From: Nemertoderma westbladi | Taxonomy: Eukaryota > Xenacoelomorpha > Nemertodermatida > Nemertodermatidae | NCBI GenBank assembly: GCA_032718475.1 | Contig: JAUCBJ010005016.1 | Location: forward strand, 1 to 64,000 | Length of the DNA stretch: 64,000 nucleotides | Direction: 5' to 3' | Shown here: positions 33,241 to 44,100 of the stretch, in pieces | Layout: each line of letters begins with the position of its first letter | Numbering within the stretch: the first letter of the stretch is position 1 | Program-made: the position numbers and the translations under genes | The notes under the pieces: generated by a model | Told to the model about the DNA's origin: nothing | Databases searched by the model: none | The model's input: only the letters and a program-made list of their open reading frames with translations

Positions 33241-34160
33241 TTGTTTTCTAGTTATTCGCCATTTTTGACTGCCATGGGAGGCGTTGATAATTTTAAGAAG
33301 GTGGTTGAAGATGTCTTCGTATATGACACCAACATAGATGATAATGAACGGAGGGTGCTCTTATCTATCTTACAACGTTTTCATGACAATGGTATAACGC
33401 TTAGTAAGCGCAAATTCATATTTGGGCAACCTGAAGTAGAATGGTGCGGTTATGTTGTCAACCAAAATGGTATATAGTTACCCTTCCCTAACAAGTGCAC
33501 TCAGAAACTTCCCAGAGCCGAAGTCAACAACTGATGTGAGATCATTCTGTGGCCTTATCCAACAATTTCAGGCCTTCACACCAGACTTGGCGCAAGCAGC
33601 AGAACCTCTTATGGCTCTAACCTCGCATAAGACCCGGTTTATATGGGAAGCAGACCAAAGAACGGCGTTTAAATCAATAATAGAGATCCTTATGTCCCCT
33701 AGAGTACTCACTAACTTCATACCCGATGCTCCATTACTGTTAGAAACTGATGCAGCCCAATCAAAAGGTCTAGGATTTGCACTATGGCAACAAGACAAAG
33801 CAGGTATAGGGAAGATACTGCAGTGTGATTCTAGAACATTGACGACAAGTGAATCGAGATACTCAGCTTCTGAAATAGCCTCCTTGGCGTAGTATGGGCC
33901 ACTCACAAGAGCAAATTATTTCTTCAGGGGGCCCATTTTGTATGGGCCACTCACAAGAGCAAATTATTTCTTTAGGGGGCTCATTTTGAGCTCATTGTAG
34001 ACCATAAACCTCTCATATCCATCATCAATGGAAAAACATTAGACCAAATCGAGACACCACGAATCATTCGTTTAAAAGAAAAGCTTGCCTGCTACAGACC
34101 TTCTGCTATATGGAGACAAGGAATTACACATACAGTAGTAGACACATTTTCTAGGTTCCC
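33241..34160 (+). pseudogene. Gypsy reverse transcriptase end and RNase H
   Basis: 33241-33477 holds VEDVFVYDTNIDDNERR and LSKRKFIFGQPEVEWCGYVV, the end of the palm and the connection. The catalytic YxDD is altered to YDTN. The next frame (from about 33480) gives STTDVRSFCGLIQQF and LLLETDAAQSKGLGFAL, the start of RNase H. A one-base loss at about 33890 and the 48-bp tandem duplication at 33893-33988 break the frame. FELIVDHKPL and RLKEKLACYRP follow. A non-functional copy. Confidence 0.8.
33893..33988 (+). repeat. 48-bp tandem duplication inside RNase H
   Basis: Two adjacent 48-base copies beginning TATGGGCCACTCACAAGAGC, at 33893-33940 and 33941-33988, differ at two positions. The length is a multiple of three, but the reading frame is already lost just before the first copy. 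Confidence 0.9.
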
Positions 34161-34173
34161 AGTTTCACATCCA

Positions 34174-34695
34174 ATGACAGAAGATGAACAAGGTGAGACC
34201 GAAATAGAAGAGTTCGCTCACACCTCATTGTTAAGCGCAGCACACAGCCTTAATACAGTAAATGTCTCTCCACCCATGACAAACACCAAGGGTGTAGGCT
34301 GGGAAAGGGTTAAACAAGAGGCAAATCGTGACCCAGCTTATTTTGAACTTCGTAAGCTAATCGCTTCAGGATTTCCACCCACCAAATACATGGTTAGTGA
34401 AATGTTAAGACCATATTGGAATTTTCGTTATGGGCTATCAATTGTTGACAATGTGGTCATGTATGCAGACAATCGCATTGTTATACCCATAGCCATGCAT
34501 AAAGATGTTCTAAAAGAATTGCATGCAGCACACCAAGGGCGTGACAGAGCCCTCAGAAGGGCACGGATGTGTGTCTTGTGGACTGGGATCAGCAATGACA
34601 TAGGGACATTAGTTTCGGAGTGTAATGAGTGCGAGGTCCATAAAGCTAGTAATCGGAAGGAACCTATGATGGCTGATGTGCGACTCACAAGGCCT
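34174..34695 (+). pseudogene. Gypsy integrase N-terminal zinc-binding part
   Basis: The frame shows LKELHAAHQGRDRALRRAR followed by CNECEVHKASNRKEPMM, the HHCC domain (H...H and C..C) of Gypsy integrases. The frame is interrupted by the LINE insertion after residues MADVRLTRP. It resumes at 36637 with the same residues, now duplicated as the target site. Confidence 0.8.
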
Positions 34696-36636
34696 ACTAC
34701 TACTACTACTACTAGGATCGGCATGCTGCACTGCAGCTCCATTTTTAAAAATGCTATGCCGGCTTGTTTACAAAATTGCGCCACCACAACTCCCTATCAC
34801 CCATGACATTTGCTAGATCATCCGCATCGTCAAGGCCAGTGTCCTTTAAGATGCATCTCAAGAAAGTCATGGGCTGTCCACCATGCTTATTCACTCCACG
34901 AGGCTGCCAAAGTACAAGATTATGCACTGGCTGGTCCTCACGGCGAAAGCAATGTCCTGCAAAGCGGAGGCGATTTTGTTCTAGTGTCAAGCTTGGGGGA
35001 ACCAATGAGACACCTCCAATGTTATATAGTGTCTGGTTGGAGATGTGTGCATTGTACTTGACACTATGAACCCGGCGTAGAATTCTTGTGAATGTGCCAT
35101 CCAGAGATTTGGTGTCCTCAGCAGTTAGAGCCCAGCATGGGCTCCCATAGAGGAGTACTGGAACTACTGTTGCTCTAAATAATCGGACCTTAAGTTTCTG
35201 ATTAATTCTCTGTGACTTCCAAATCCTGGAAAGCCTATTCAAGGCTGCCCATGCCTTCCCCTTACGTATTCGAAGGTCCTCACCTGACTTCCGGATCTAT
35301 GATCCCAGGTAACAGAAGTCGTCCACATGCTCAAGCATACCATCCTTTGAGCTTTTGCTCATCCGATCAGAGACTTGCTGAGGACTTTCAAAGTTAACTG
35401 TCAGAATTTTGGTCTTTCTGGAGTTAATAAAAAGACCAACACTAGAAGCAGCATGTTCTAATGAGCTGAGGAGCCGTTGGGCTCCCTCTAGTGATTCTGA
35501 GAGTACTCCTAAGTCATCAGCAAAGTCTAGATCAGTTTGGTACTTGGCAGGATTTCGTCGACTTCTGGAGCCAGTAGGTGGAGCTATCATCACCCCATCA
35601 TCATTATGATGATCTAAGGACATGCGTAGAACATAGTCAACCACAATTATGAACAAGAATGGTGCAAGTGTGTCTCCCTGGAGGACGCCCCATAACACTT
35701 CAAATGGTTCTGTGTCACTGTCAACAGTAGACACAAATGTTGTCGAACCATCGTATACTGATCTAATTGCTGCAATAATTTCATCAGGAATCCCATATAA
35801 TGAAAGTATGCTGAACATACGAGAGCGAGAGACTGAATCAAAGGCCTTGAAGAAGTCAACAAAGATAACAGCCAGGTGCCTGTCTTTCTTTTTTTATAAC
35901 TCTTCAATTATCCTTCTAAGTGCCAAAATGGGCTCCATGGTCCCACGACCTTTATGGAACCCATTCTGATTTCCCCGGAGCAGTCTCTCAATGGGATCCC
36001 TGATGCGATTTAATAGAATTCTTTTGTATAGATTTGTGGCAATCGAGATCAATGAGATTCCCGAAAAGAACCATAGAGTGTTAGGTTGCCCTTCTTGGGA
36101 ACTGGCACCAACTTATTTGTTTTCATTTCTTGTGGGACTCTTGTTGTTCGGTACATGTCTACTATGATGGGATAGATGAGCTTTAAACACTCGGGTATTT
36201 TAAAGACCTCAGGGGGAACACCATCTACTCCACTGGCACGATTGGTCTTAATGCTCTTTGCAGCAGCCTTCACTTCTGCAAAGGAGATATCGCCAATGGG
36301 AATATCTGGGAGTACAGACTCAGACACTTTTGCTTCTATAAAGTTATCAGGCAATACCCTGTCGTTATTGAGGAGCTTTTCAAAGTGGGCCTTCCCACCA
36401 TTGAGGCGATCAGCTGGTGATTCAGCCTTAACCTTGGTGGTTGGTTGGCTTTTCCGACCAGTAAGCAAGTTGATCGATTTCCATGCCTGGGATGATTGCC
36501 TGCTGTCGTCAGCATCATTGATGGCATCAACCTGTTGGTGTATTAGCTCCTGTAGATTAACAGAGTACTGCCTGTCCAGGGACCTAGATGCAGCCTTAAC
36601 TGCATTCTTGGCCGCTGTAGTCTGTTTGAGTTGGGA
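34696..36636 (-). mobile_element. RTE-like LINE, copy 2 (family A), with 32-bp target duplication
   Basis: A 1.94-kb minus-strand insertion in the Gypsy integrase. The target duplication (starting CTATGATGGCTGATGTGCGA) is at 34664-34695 and 36637-36668 with one mismatch. The element ends in (TAG)n at its 3' end (plus strand TACTACTACTAC at 34696). The 5' end is truncated compared with copy 1. Reverse transcriptase motifs are in frames 36468-36049, about 35907-35647, 35818-35297 and 35242-34754, separated by small indels. Confidence 0.95.
34754..36468 (-). pseudogene. Reverse transcriptase of LINE copy 2 (frameshifted)
   Basis: Same protein as in copy 1: VDGVPPEVFK, VFVDFFKAFDSV-equivalent, GVLQGDTLAPFLF, LDFADDLGVL and VRLFRATVVPVLLYGSPCW. 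At least three frameshifts are present (near 36065, 35890 and 35300), so no full protein is possible. The intact catalytic FADD and near identity with copy 3 suggest recent loss of function. Confidence 0.8.
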
Positions 36637-36638
36637 CT

Positions 36639-37310
36639 ATGATGGCTGATGTGCGACCCACAAGGCCTGGTGAATCATTAGCGGATGATTTCTTCACCCA
36701 TGCTGCTAAAGAATATATAGTTATCACCGATAAATACTCAGGATGGCCTGATGTTTTCGAATGTGGGCACGGTGGGGTTGACACCTATACTACTAAGAAG
36801 AAATTCAGAGTTTGGTTTACAAATATGGGCATTCCTGATAGGCTCACAACGGATGGGGGGCCACAATTTAGAACTGAATTTAAAAACTTTTGTCAAGAAT
36901 GGGGAATTAACCATCAACCATCTTCACCATACAACCATGAATCCAATGGATACGCAGAAGCGGCAGTAAGGTGTATCAAAGATTTGGTTGTCAAGGTATG
37001 TCCAAAGGGCGACATTTCGACAGATGAATTCGCAAATGCGTTACTGGAATACAGAAACACACCCTGTGCCGATGGTCTCAGCCCGGCTCAGCGGGTCATA
37101 GGAAGACAGTTGAGAAGTAAGTTGCCAACGTCTGCAACATCATTCAAAAATGTAGATGAACATGATATACAATTTGCCAATGTTAAAGCCGCACATAATC
37201 AGAGAATCTCAAAGGAATTGTATGACAAAGTTACTCGTAAAATAACCAATTTCACACAAGGAGACCGAGTCAGAATTCAGCACCACCTGACGAAGAAATG
37301 GCACCTATGA
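36639..37310 (+). pseudogene. Gypsy integrase catalytic core
   Basis: Core motifs of the DDE enzyme: YIVITDKYSGWPDV (first Asp), RLTTDGGPQFRTEF (second Asp), SPYNHESNGYAEAAVRCIK (catalytic Glu), LLEYRNTPCADGLSPAQ. The frame is open for 223 codons and ends near HLTKKWHL by a frameshift. It continues in the frame 37298-37606 with the C-terminal domain (GTIIKDCSRNRSYLIAADNG) and an acidic, then basic tail (RRSKRDKKKPERL). Confidence 0.85.
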
Positions 37311-37607
37311 TAGGTACTATTATCAAGGATTGTTCAAGGAACCGCAGTTACCTAATTGCTGCTGACAATGGACGAGAATACTGGAGAAACCGCCACTTCC
37401 TTCACCTTCTTAGCGACGGAGAACCAGAAAACTCCAGAGAACCAGAGAACAATGAGGATGTAGTCCAACAAGGTGGTAATAGTGTAGATCACGATCAGAA
37501 GCAATACAGCGACAATGATTATAGTGATAACGACGGTGATGGCGTTTGGTCTTATTTACGACGCAGCAAGCGTGATAAAAAAAAACCCGAAAGACTAATG
37601 TTATGAA

Positions 37608-38888
37608 TATATATATGGGTAACAGACGTTTCGGTCTAAGACGTTTTGGCCTAGGACGTTTTGGCCCAATGAATGAAATACAAGATTTGCATGTCGGACG
37701 TTTTGGCCCAAAGATTCACTTTTCTCCCTTAAATAAGCTATTAATAATAAGTTATTCAATATATTTGTTTTGTAGTTGTTACGTTCGTTACAAGATGAGT
37801 TGTCAGTAGGAACTGCTCCGACACCTGTTTGAAAGTCATCAAGATCAAAGTTCTACATTATATTTATAAATAATAACTAATGTAATATTTTTATTATTAC
37901 TTATTAAATATAAATTTACACCATACTGTAACTTAAAACAAAGATAACATATGCTGACAAATTAACTTTAGTATTATGATGATGGGGTTTCCCCCATAAA
38001 AAAAATATGTATTTTAAAATGTGAGTCAATAAATAAAGTACATTACAATACACGGAATTAAAATTATTACTGTATTTTAATGTTGGTCTTAAAAATATAC
38101 TAGATTAGAAATATTCCATTAAATGAGCATTGCTAATAATTATGAGACAGACTGGATGTCATATGGAATGAGATAAAATATATGCGTATTAAATTTATAT
38201 GAAATATATGCGTATTAAATTTAAATTTAGATGAAATGTATGCGCATTAAAAGGACCAGAGTGGATGCGAAGTGAAATAAAATATGTATTAATAAAAGCA
38301 TTATGATTATACGTCGTTATCTAAGGGTATAAATCAAAATCATCTATCATCGAAGATGAGAGTTATTGTTTCAACAGATCATTAAGACATAGCTGCAATA
38401 CACTGTCCAGCTACAACAATTATCAATTGAGTAATGTTTAAAGTTTATGAAGTATCTCCAAAATATATCGATCAGACGAGATTTAAGCCCTAAATGGTTC
38501 ATGAAATTGATTCACTTTGGTAGTACTGTATATTAGCAATTCATTAGCACTCGAGACCAATAGATTTGTTCTGACTTTCCGCATAACATAATTGATGGCC
38601 AATTGTCTATGGAACCAGAGCACCACTTCCCTAATGTTTATTTTATTTTGAAATAAAGGTAAATTAAATAGCCATTTCATGCAAGATATTTTATTAAGTG
38701 TTTGTATGTTATTGTGAAATAATTATAATTTTAATGAATAATAATTATCATATCAAACAAGTTAGCTTTTTCATTCAGTTACAGTCATGGGCCGAAACGT
38801 CCGGGCCGAATCGTCCGGGCCGAAATGTCCGGGCCGAAACGTCCTGGACCGAAACGTCCTAGGCCGAAACGTCTGTATACCGAATATA
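37608..38888. mobile_element. 1.28-kb non-autonomous element with GACGTTTCGGCC arrays at both ends
   Basis: The left end reads GGTAACAGACGTTTCGGTCT then repeats of GACGTTTTGGCC. The right end, on the other strand, reads GGTATACAGACGTTTCGGCC then further GGACGTTTCGG units (three units left, about six right). An ATATATAT string sits outside both. The interior is AT-rich without a gene. The duplicated 12-base units at both termini could be transposase-binding sites. It directly follows the Gypsy integrase end. Confidence 0.7.
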
Positions 38889-39828
38889 TATGACTCACAA
38901 ACGATATTGATACTAAAGGACTCATAGGGGAATGGGCTCATATCGAACTAAAAAGACTTAAGGGGGGGGCATGGTGTAGTATGCAATAATGCCGCATCAA
39001 TATTAGTGTAAAACACCTCGTCACAATGTATGTATTTATTGTTTGCAGAGTGGGATTAAGCAGATGGTGGAGGGCTATTACATCCATGCCATGTATATTA
39101 TGCAATGTGTACCTTAGATTCATTGACATTGCGTTTATATTTTATACATTATATTATTATTATATAATACCACATTATTAAACTAATTTTATACCATAGG
39201 CTGACACGTTTATCTGGCCTCCAATCGATACACTCCCAAACTGACATGTGCTGGCATCCTGTTGGTCAGCTCACCACGCCCTAAATCGTCCTCCCTTAGG
39301 CCTTTGTTAGCTTCTAGCCCACTGAGGTCACAGCCCAGCTGGCCCTGTTGCATCATACCTTTGCCGGTATGCCCTATAGGATACCTTAATACCAACATGG
39401 TAAATCCCCCCCCCCCCCCCCCCCCATTTTATGGTAGGAAATGTACAGCGGAATGGATCCGCTAACACACCTTCTTCACACATATTGCAATATTACGTAC
39501 TTATTACATACCTTAAATAAATGTAGAAAACACAGTACCGGTATATCGCTTAAATGGTATTAATTTCTATATTGTGCATGCATACAAGGGTATAAACATA
39601 AAGTTGATTAATTTTATAGATATAAAGCCTTTTTCCATTCTGGTAGATATGAGGTAACGGTAGTCTAACCTTAGTAGCACCGAACTCGGACTGCCTGATG
39701 GTAAAAATTGGTATTTAAAAAGTTCCGCAACTTTTTAAATTAAATTTCATATAACATTGCGTTACCTACTCTACTGCTAGAAAGATATTTATATATAAAT
39801 ATTCGAGTTATTATAATTTATGTTTCAG
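38889..39828. other. No gene seen; TBP intron sequence
   Basis: AT-rich, with G tract (38955) and C tract (39407-39425). Nothing resembling a TBP exon was found here, which is why the upstream exon is sought at 18 kb. Confidence 0.4.
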
Positions 39829-40096
39829 CTACTTCTCGCGGCCAGTACTTTATGCCTCCGCTCTCTGCGTTCAACCCTTCCCTGCCTCCCCCCGCCACAC
39901 CCCAGACACCCGCCACCCCGTCTGAGTCTGGAATCGTCCCCCAACTCCAGAACATCGTATCCACGGTGAACCTTGGGTGTCGACTCGACCTCAAACAGAT
40001 CGCGTTGCACGCGCGGAACGCCGAGTACAACCCCAAACGGTTCGCTGCCGTTATAATGCGGATCAGAGAACCCCGGACTACCGCACTCATATTCAG
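39829..40096 (+). CDS. TBP: TATA-box-binding protein, exon with first half of the core start
   Basis: The exon is bounded by an acceptor (TATGTTTCAG) and a donor (TTCAG|GTTATT). It begins in phase 1, and the residues [14 protein letters not shown] and a proline-rich linker lead into [17 protein letters not shown], then [18 protein letters not shown] and [10 protein letters not shown]. This is the first stirrup repeat of the TBP core, which binds and bends TATA-box DNA for all three RNA polymerases. The next exon completes the split serine codon. The exon is GC-rich compared with the surrounding DNA, as expected for a conserved host gene. Confidence 0.97.
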
Positions 40097-40559
40097 GTTA
40101 TTCTAGAACACAAACTGTTTAACTACTGAGGCATTGATTGATATACCTCCTTATATATTGTATGTCCGCATTATACATTCACTGTGCTCAATCCATAAAT
40201 GTATTTAATATTTATAATGTAATAGAACATTATGATAATGCTCACCATAGCGAAAAATATCTACCGAACCTATTGGGGCTCGTACCTGGTATCTAAGTTT
40301 CAGACTTCATAATGTATTTGTCCGACGTACAGTACGGCGCCATGACGATACTGGTGAGATAATGGTCTTCCAATCAAGGTTCGATCCCTGGGGGGTGCAA
40401 CACTGTTAGCTGACTGCATGCATCTTCTTGGTCACCACTCGCCAAACCCTTCTAGGTTTTTCCATAGTATATATGGTCTGGTTATTTTAATTACAGAATT
40501 CAGCAGAAAAAGCTTTTGCCATCATCTCTTTAACCAATTATTTATTAATTATTTTTCAG
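40097..40559 (+). other. TBP intron 2, with tRNA-like SINE remnant
   Basis: A GT...AG intron of 463 bases. It ends TTATTTTTCAG. A tRNA-like segment lies at about 40336-40399. Confidence 0.9.
40336..40399 (+). mobile_element. tRNA-derived SINE head (candidate)
   Basis: GGTTCGATCC at 40378-40387 fits the RNA polymerase III B box, and its flanks can form a T stem (CAAGG/CCTGG with one mismatch). GCGCC at about 40338 can pair with GGTGC at about 40394 as an acceptor stem. The A box is weak. A tRNA-derived SINE remnant is more likely than a working tRNA gene. Confidence 0.35.
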
Positions 40560-40935
40560 CTCCGGGAAGATGGTTTGCACCGGTGCAAAATCCGAGGACC
40601 AAAGCAAGTTAGCCGCCCGAAAATACGCGCGGGTTATTCAAAAACTCGAGTTCCCCGCTCGATTTATGGACTTTAAGATCCAGAACATGGTGGCCAGTTG
40701 CGACGTGAAGTTCCCCATCCGACTGGAGGGTTTGGTTCTGATGCACGGACAGTTCAGTTCGTACGAACCCGAGCTGTTCCCCGGACTCATCTACCGGATG
40801 GTTAAACCCCGAGTCGTCCTGCTCATATTCGTGTCCGGTAAGGTCGTCATCACCGGGGCCAAAGTTCGCAATCAGATATACGAGGCTTTCCGGAACATCT
40901 ACCCCATTCTGAAAGGTTTCCGAAAGACAACATAG
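40560..40935 (+). CDS. TBP: TATA-box-binding protein, last exon
   Basis: The acceptor CAG at 40557-40559 is followed by [20 protein letters not shown], then [65 protein letters not shown] and the end [13 protein letters not shown] before TAG. This is the second repeat of the saddle and is essentially complete. Differences from most animals include LMHGQFSS and a basic residue in IYEAFRNI. The two certain exons plus the candidate exon at 18090 would give 275 residues, a normal invertebrate TBP length. Transcription is plus strand. Confidence 0.98.
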
Positions 40936-41087
40936 CAGCGGCTGATGAGTTGCGTTTTCGCATTACAATTAATTTTGTTGTAGTGCTCCGCTCCGCTCCG
41001 CTCCACAAATATAATCACTTGTATAAAGTTATGAAGCTAAATACAGATTGTTGTTTCTTTCCTGTTAGTTTTTGCAAAGTTTAGATT

Positions 41088-41093
41088 AATAAA
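41088..41093 (+). terminator. Polyadenylation signal of TBP
   Basis: AATAAA lies about 150 bases after the TBP stop, in an AT-rich context. A (CTCCG)n stretch near 40986-41004 lies in the presumed 3' UTR. Confidence 0.6.
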
Positions 41094-41189
41094 GTTTACG
41101 ACCTATTTAATTGGAGTTAAAATAATAAATATTATGTATTTTATTCGATTTAATTTTCCGTACATTAAGACGACGATATAACAAAAATA

Positions 41190-44100
41190 TACTTTACGTA
41201 CCAACAGTTAGGCAACCTCATACTCACCCGGTACCGGTACACGACACAGTTAGGCAAACTCATACTCACCCGGTACCGGTACACGACACAGTTAGGCAAC
41301 CTCATACTCACCCGGTACCGGTACCGGTACACGACACAGTTAGGCAACCTCATACTCACCCGGTACCGGTACACAACACAGTTAGGCAACCTCATACTCA
41401 CCCGGTACCGGTACACAACACAGTTAGGCAACCTCTTACTCACCCGGTACCGGTACACGACACAGTTAGGCAACCTCATACTCACCCGATACCGGTACAC
41501 GACACAGTTAGGCAACCTCATACTCACCCGGTACCGGTACACGACACAGTTAGGCAACCTCATACTCACCCGGTACCGGTACACAACACAGTTAGGCAAC
41601 CTCATACTCACCCGGTACCGGTACACGACACAGTTAGGCAACCTCATACTCACCCGGTACCGGTACACAACACAGTTAGGCAACCTCATACTCACCCGGT
41701 ACCGGTACACGACACAGTTAGGCAACCTCATACTCACCCGGTACCGGTACACAACACAGTTAGGCAACCTCTTACTCACCCGGTACCGGTACACGACACT
41801 GTTAGGCAACCTCATACTCACCCGGTACCGGTACACGACACATTTAGGCAAACTCATACTCACCGGTACCGGTACACGACACAGTTAGGCAACCTCATAC
41901 TCACCCGGTACCGGTACACGACACAGTTAGGCAAACTCATACTCACCCGGTACCGGTACACGACACAGTTAGGCAACCTCATACTCACCCGGTACCGGTA
42001 CACAACACAGTTAGGCAACCTCATACTCACCCGGTACCGGTACACGACACAGTTAGGCAACCTCATACTCACCCGGTACCGGTACACGACACAGTTAGGC
42101 AACCTCATACTCACCCGGTACCGGTACACGACACATTTAGGCAACCTCATACTCACCGGTACCGGTACACGACACAGTTAGGCAACCTCATACTCACCCG
42201 GTACCGGTACACGACACAGTTTGGCAACCTCATACTCACCCGGTACCGGTACACGACACAGTTAGGCAACCTCATACTCACCCGGTACCGGTACACGACA
42301 CAGTTAGGCAACCTCATACTCGCCCGGTACCGGTACACGACACAGTTAGGCAACCTCATACTCACCCGGTACCGGTACACGACACAGTTAGGCAACCTCA
42401 TACTCACCCGGTACCGGTACACGACACAGTTAGGCAACCTCATACTCACCCGGTACCGGTACACGACACAGTTAGGCAACCTCATACTCACCCGGTACCG
42501 GTACACAACACAGTTAGGCAACCTCATACTCACCCGGTACCGGTACACGACACAGTTAGGCAACCTCATACTCACCCGGTACCGGTACACGACACAGTTA
42601 GGCAACCTCATACTCACCCGGTACCGGTACACGACACAGTTAGGCAACCTCATACTCACCCGGTACCGGTACACAACACAGTTAGGCAACCTCTTACTCA
42701 CCCGGTACCGGTACACGACACAGTTAGGCAACCTCATACTCACTGGTACCGGTACACGACACAATTAGGCAACCTCGTACTCACCCGGTACCGGTACACG
42801 ACACAGTTAGGCAACCTCATACTCACCCAGTACCGGTACACAACACAGTTAGGCAACCTCTTACTCACCCGGTACCGGTACACGACACAGTTAGGCAACC
42901 TCATACTCACTGGTACCGGTACACGACACAGTTAGGCAACCTCATACTCACCCGATACCGGTACACGACACAGTTAGGCAACCTCGTACTCACCAGTACC
43001 GGTACACAACACAGTTAGGCAACCTCATACTCACCCGGTACCGGTACACGACACAGTTAGGCAACCTCATACTCACCCGGTACCGGTACACAACACAGTT
43101 AGGCAAACTCATACTCACCCGGTACCGGTACACAACACAGTTAGGCAACCTCATACTCACCGGTACCGGTACACGACACAGTTAGGCAACCTCATACTCA
43201 CCCGGTACCGGTACACAACACAGTTAGGCAACCTCTTACTCACCCGGTACCGGTACACGACACAGTTAGGCAACCTCATACTCACCCGGTACCGGTACAC
43301 AACACAATTAGGCAACCTCTTACTCACCCGGTACCGGTACACGACACAGTTAGGCAACCTCATACTCACTGGTACCGGTACACGACACAGTTAGGCAACC
43401 TCATACTCACCCGATACCGGTACACGACACAGTTAGGCAACCTCGTTCTCACCAGTACCGGTACACAACACAGTTAGGCAACCTCATACTCACCCGGTAC
43501 CGGTACACGACACAGTTAGGCAACCTCATACTCACCCGGTACCGGTACACGACACAGTTAGGCAAACTCATACTCACCCGGTACCGGTACACGACACAGT
43601 TAGGCAACCTCATACTCACCCGGTACCGGTACACAACACACTTAGTTAACCTATTACTCACCCGGTACCGGTACACGACACGGACACAGTTAGGCAACCT
43701 CATACTCACTGGTACCGGTACACGACACAGTTAGGCAACCTCATACTCACCCGATACCGGTACACGACACAGTTAGGCAACCTCATACTGACCCGGTACC
43801 GGTACACAACACAGTTAGGCAACCTCTTACTCACCCGGTACCGGTACACGACACAGTTAGGCAACCTCATACTCACCCGGTACCGGTACACAACACAGTT
43901 AGGCAACCTCTTACTCACCCGGTACCGGTACACGACACAGTTAGGCAACCTCATACTCACTGGTACCGGTACACGACACAATTAGGCAACCTCATACTCA
44001 CCCGATACCGGTACACGACACAGTTAGGCAACCTCATACTCACCCGGTACCGGTACACAACACAGTTAGGCAACCTCTTACTCACCCGGTACCGGTACAC

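Larger units (their letters stand above)
33241..37606 (+). mobile_element. Gypsy-type LTR retrotransposon, fragmentary, split by a LINE
   Basis: Plus-strand pol pieces in the right order: reverse transcriptase end (33241-33480), RNase H (33480-34160), integrase zinc region (34170-34695), LINE insertion (34696-36636), then integrase core and tail (36637-37606). No gag, protease, RT core or LTRs are visible, and the left end abuts BEL/Pao gag. Confidence 0.85.

Noticed and set aside
40378-40387. A functional tRNA gene in the TBP intron
   Set aside because: The B box is good, but the A box and anticodon arm do not fit a cloverleaf; kept only as a SINE candidate.
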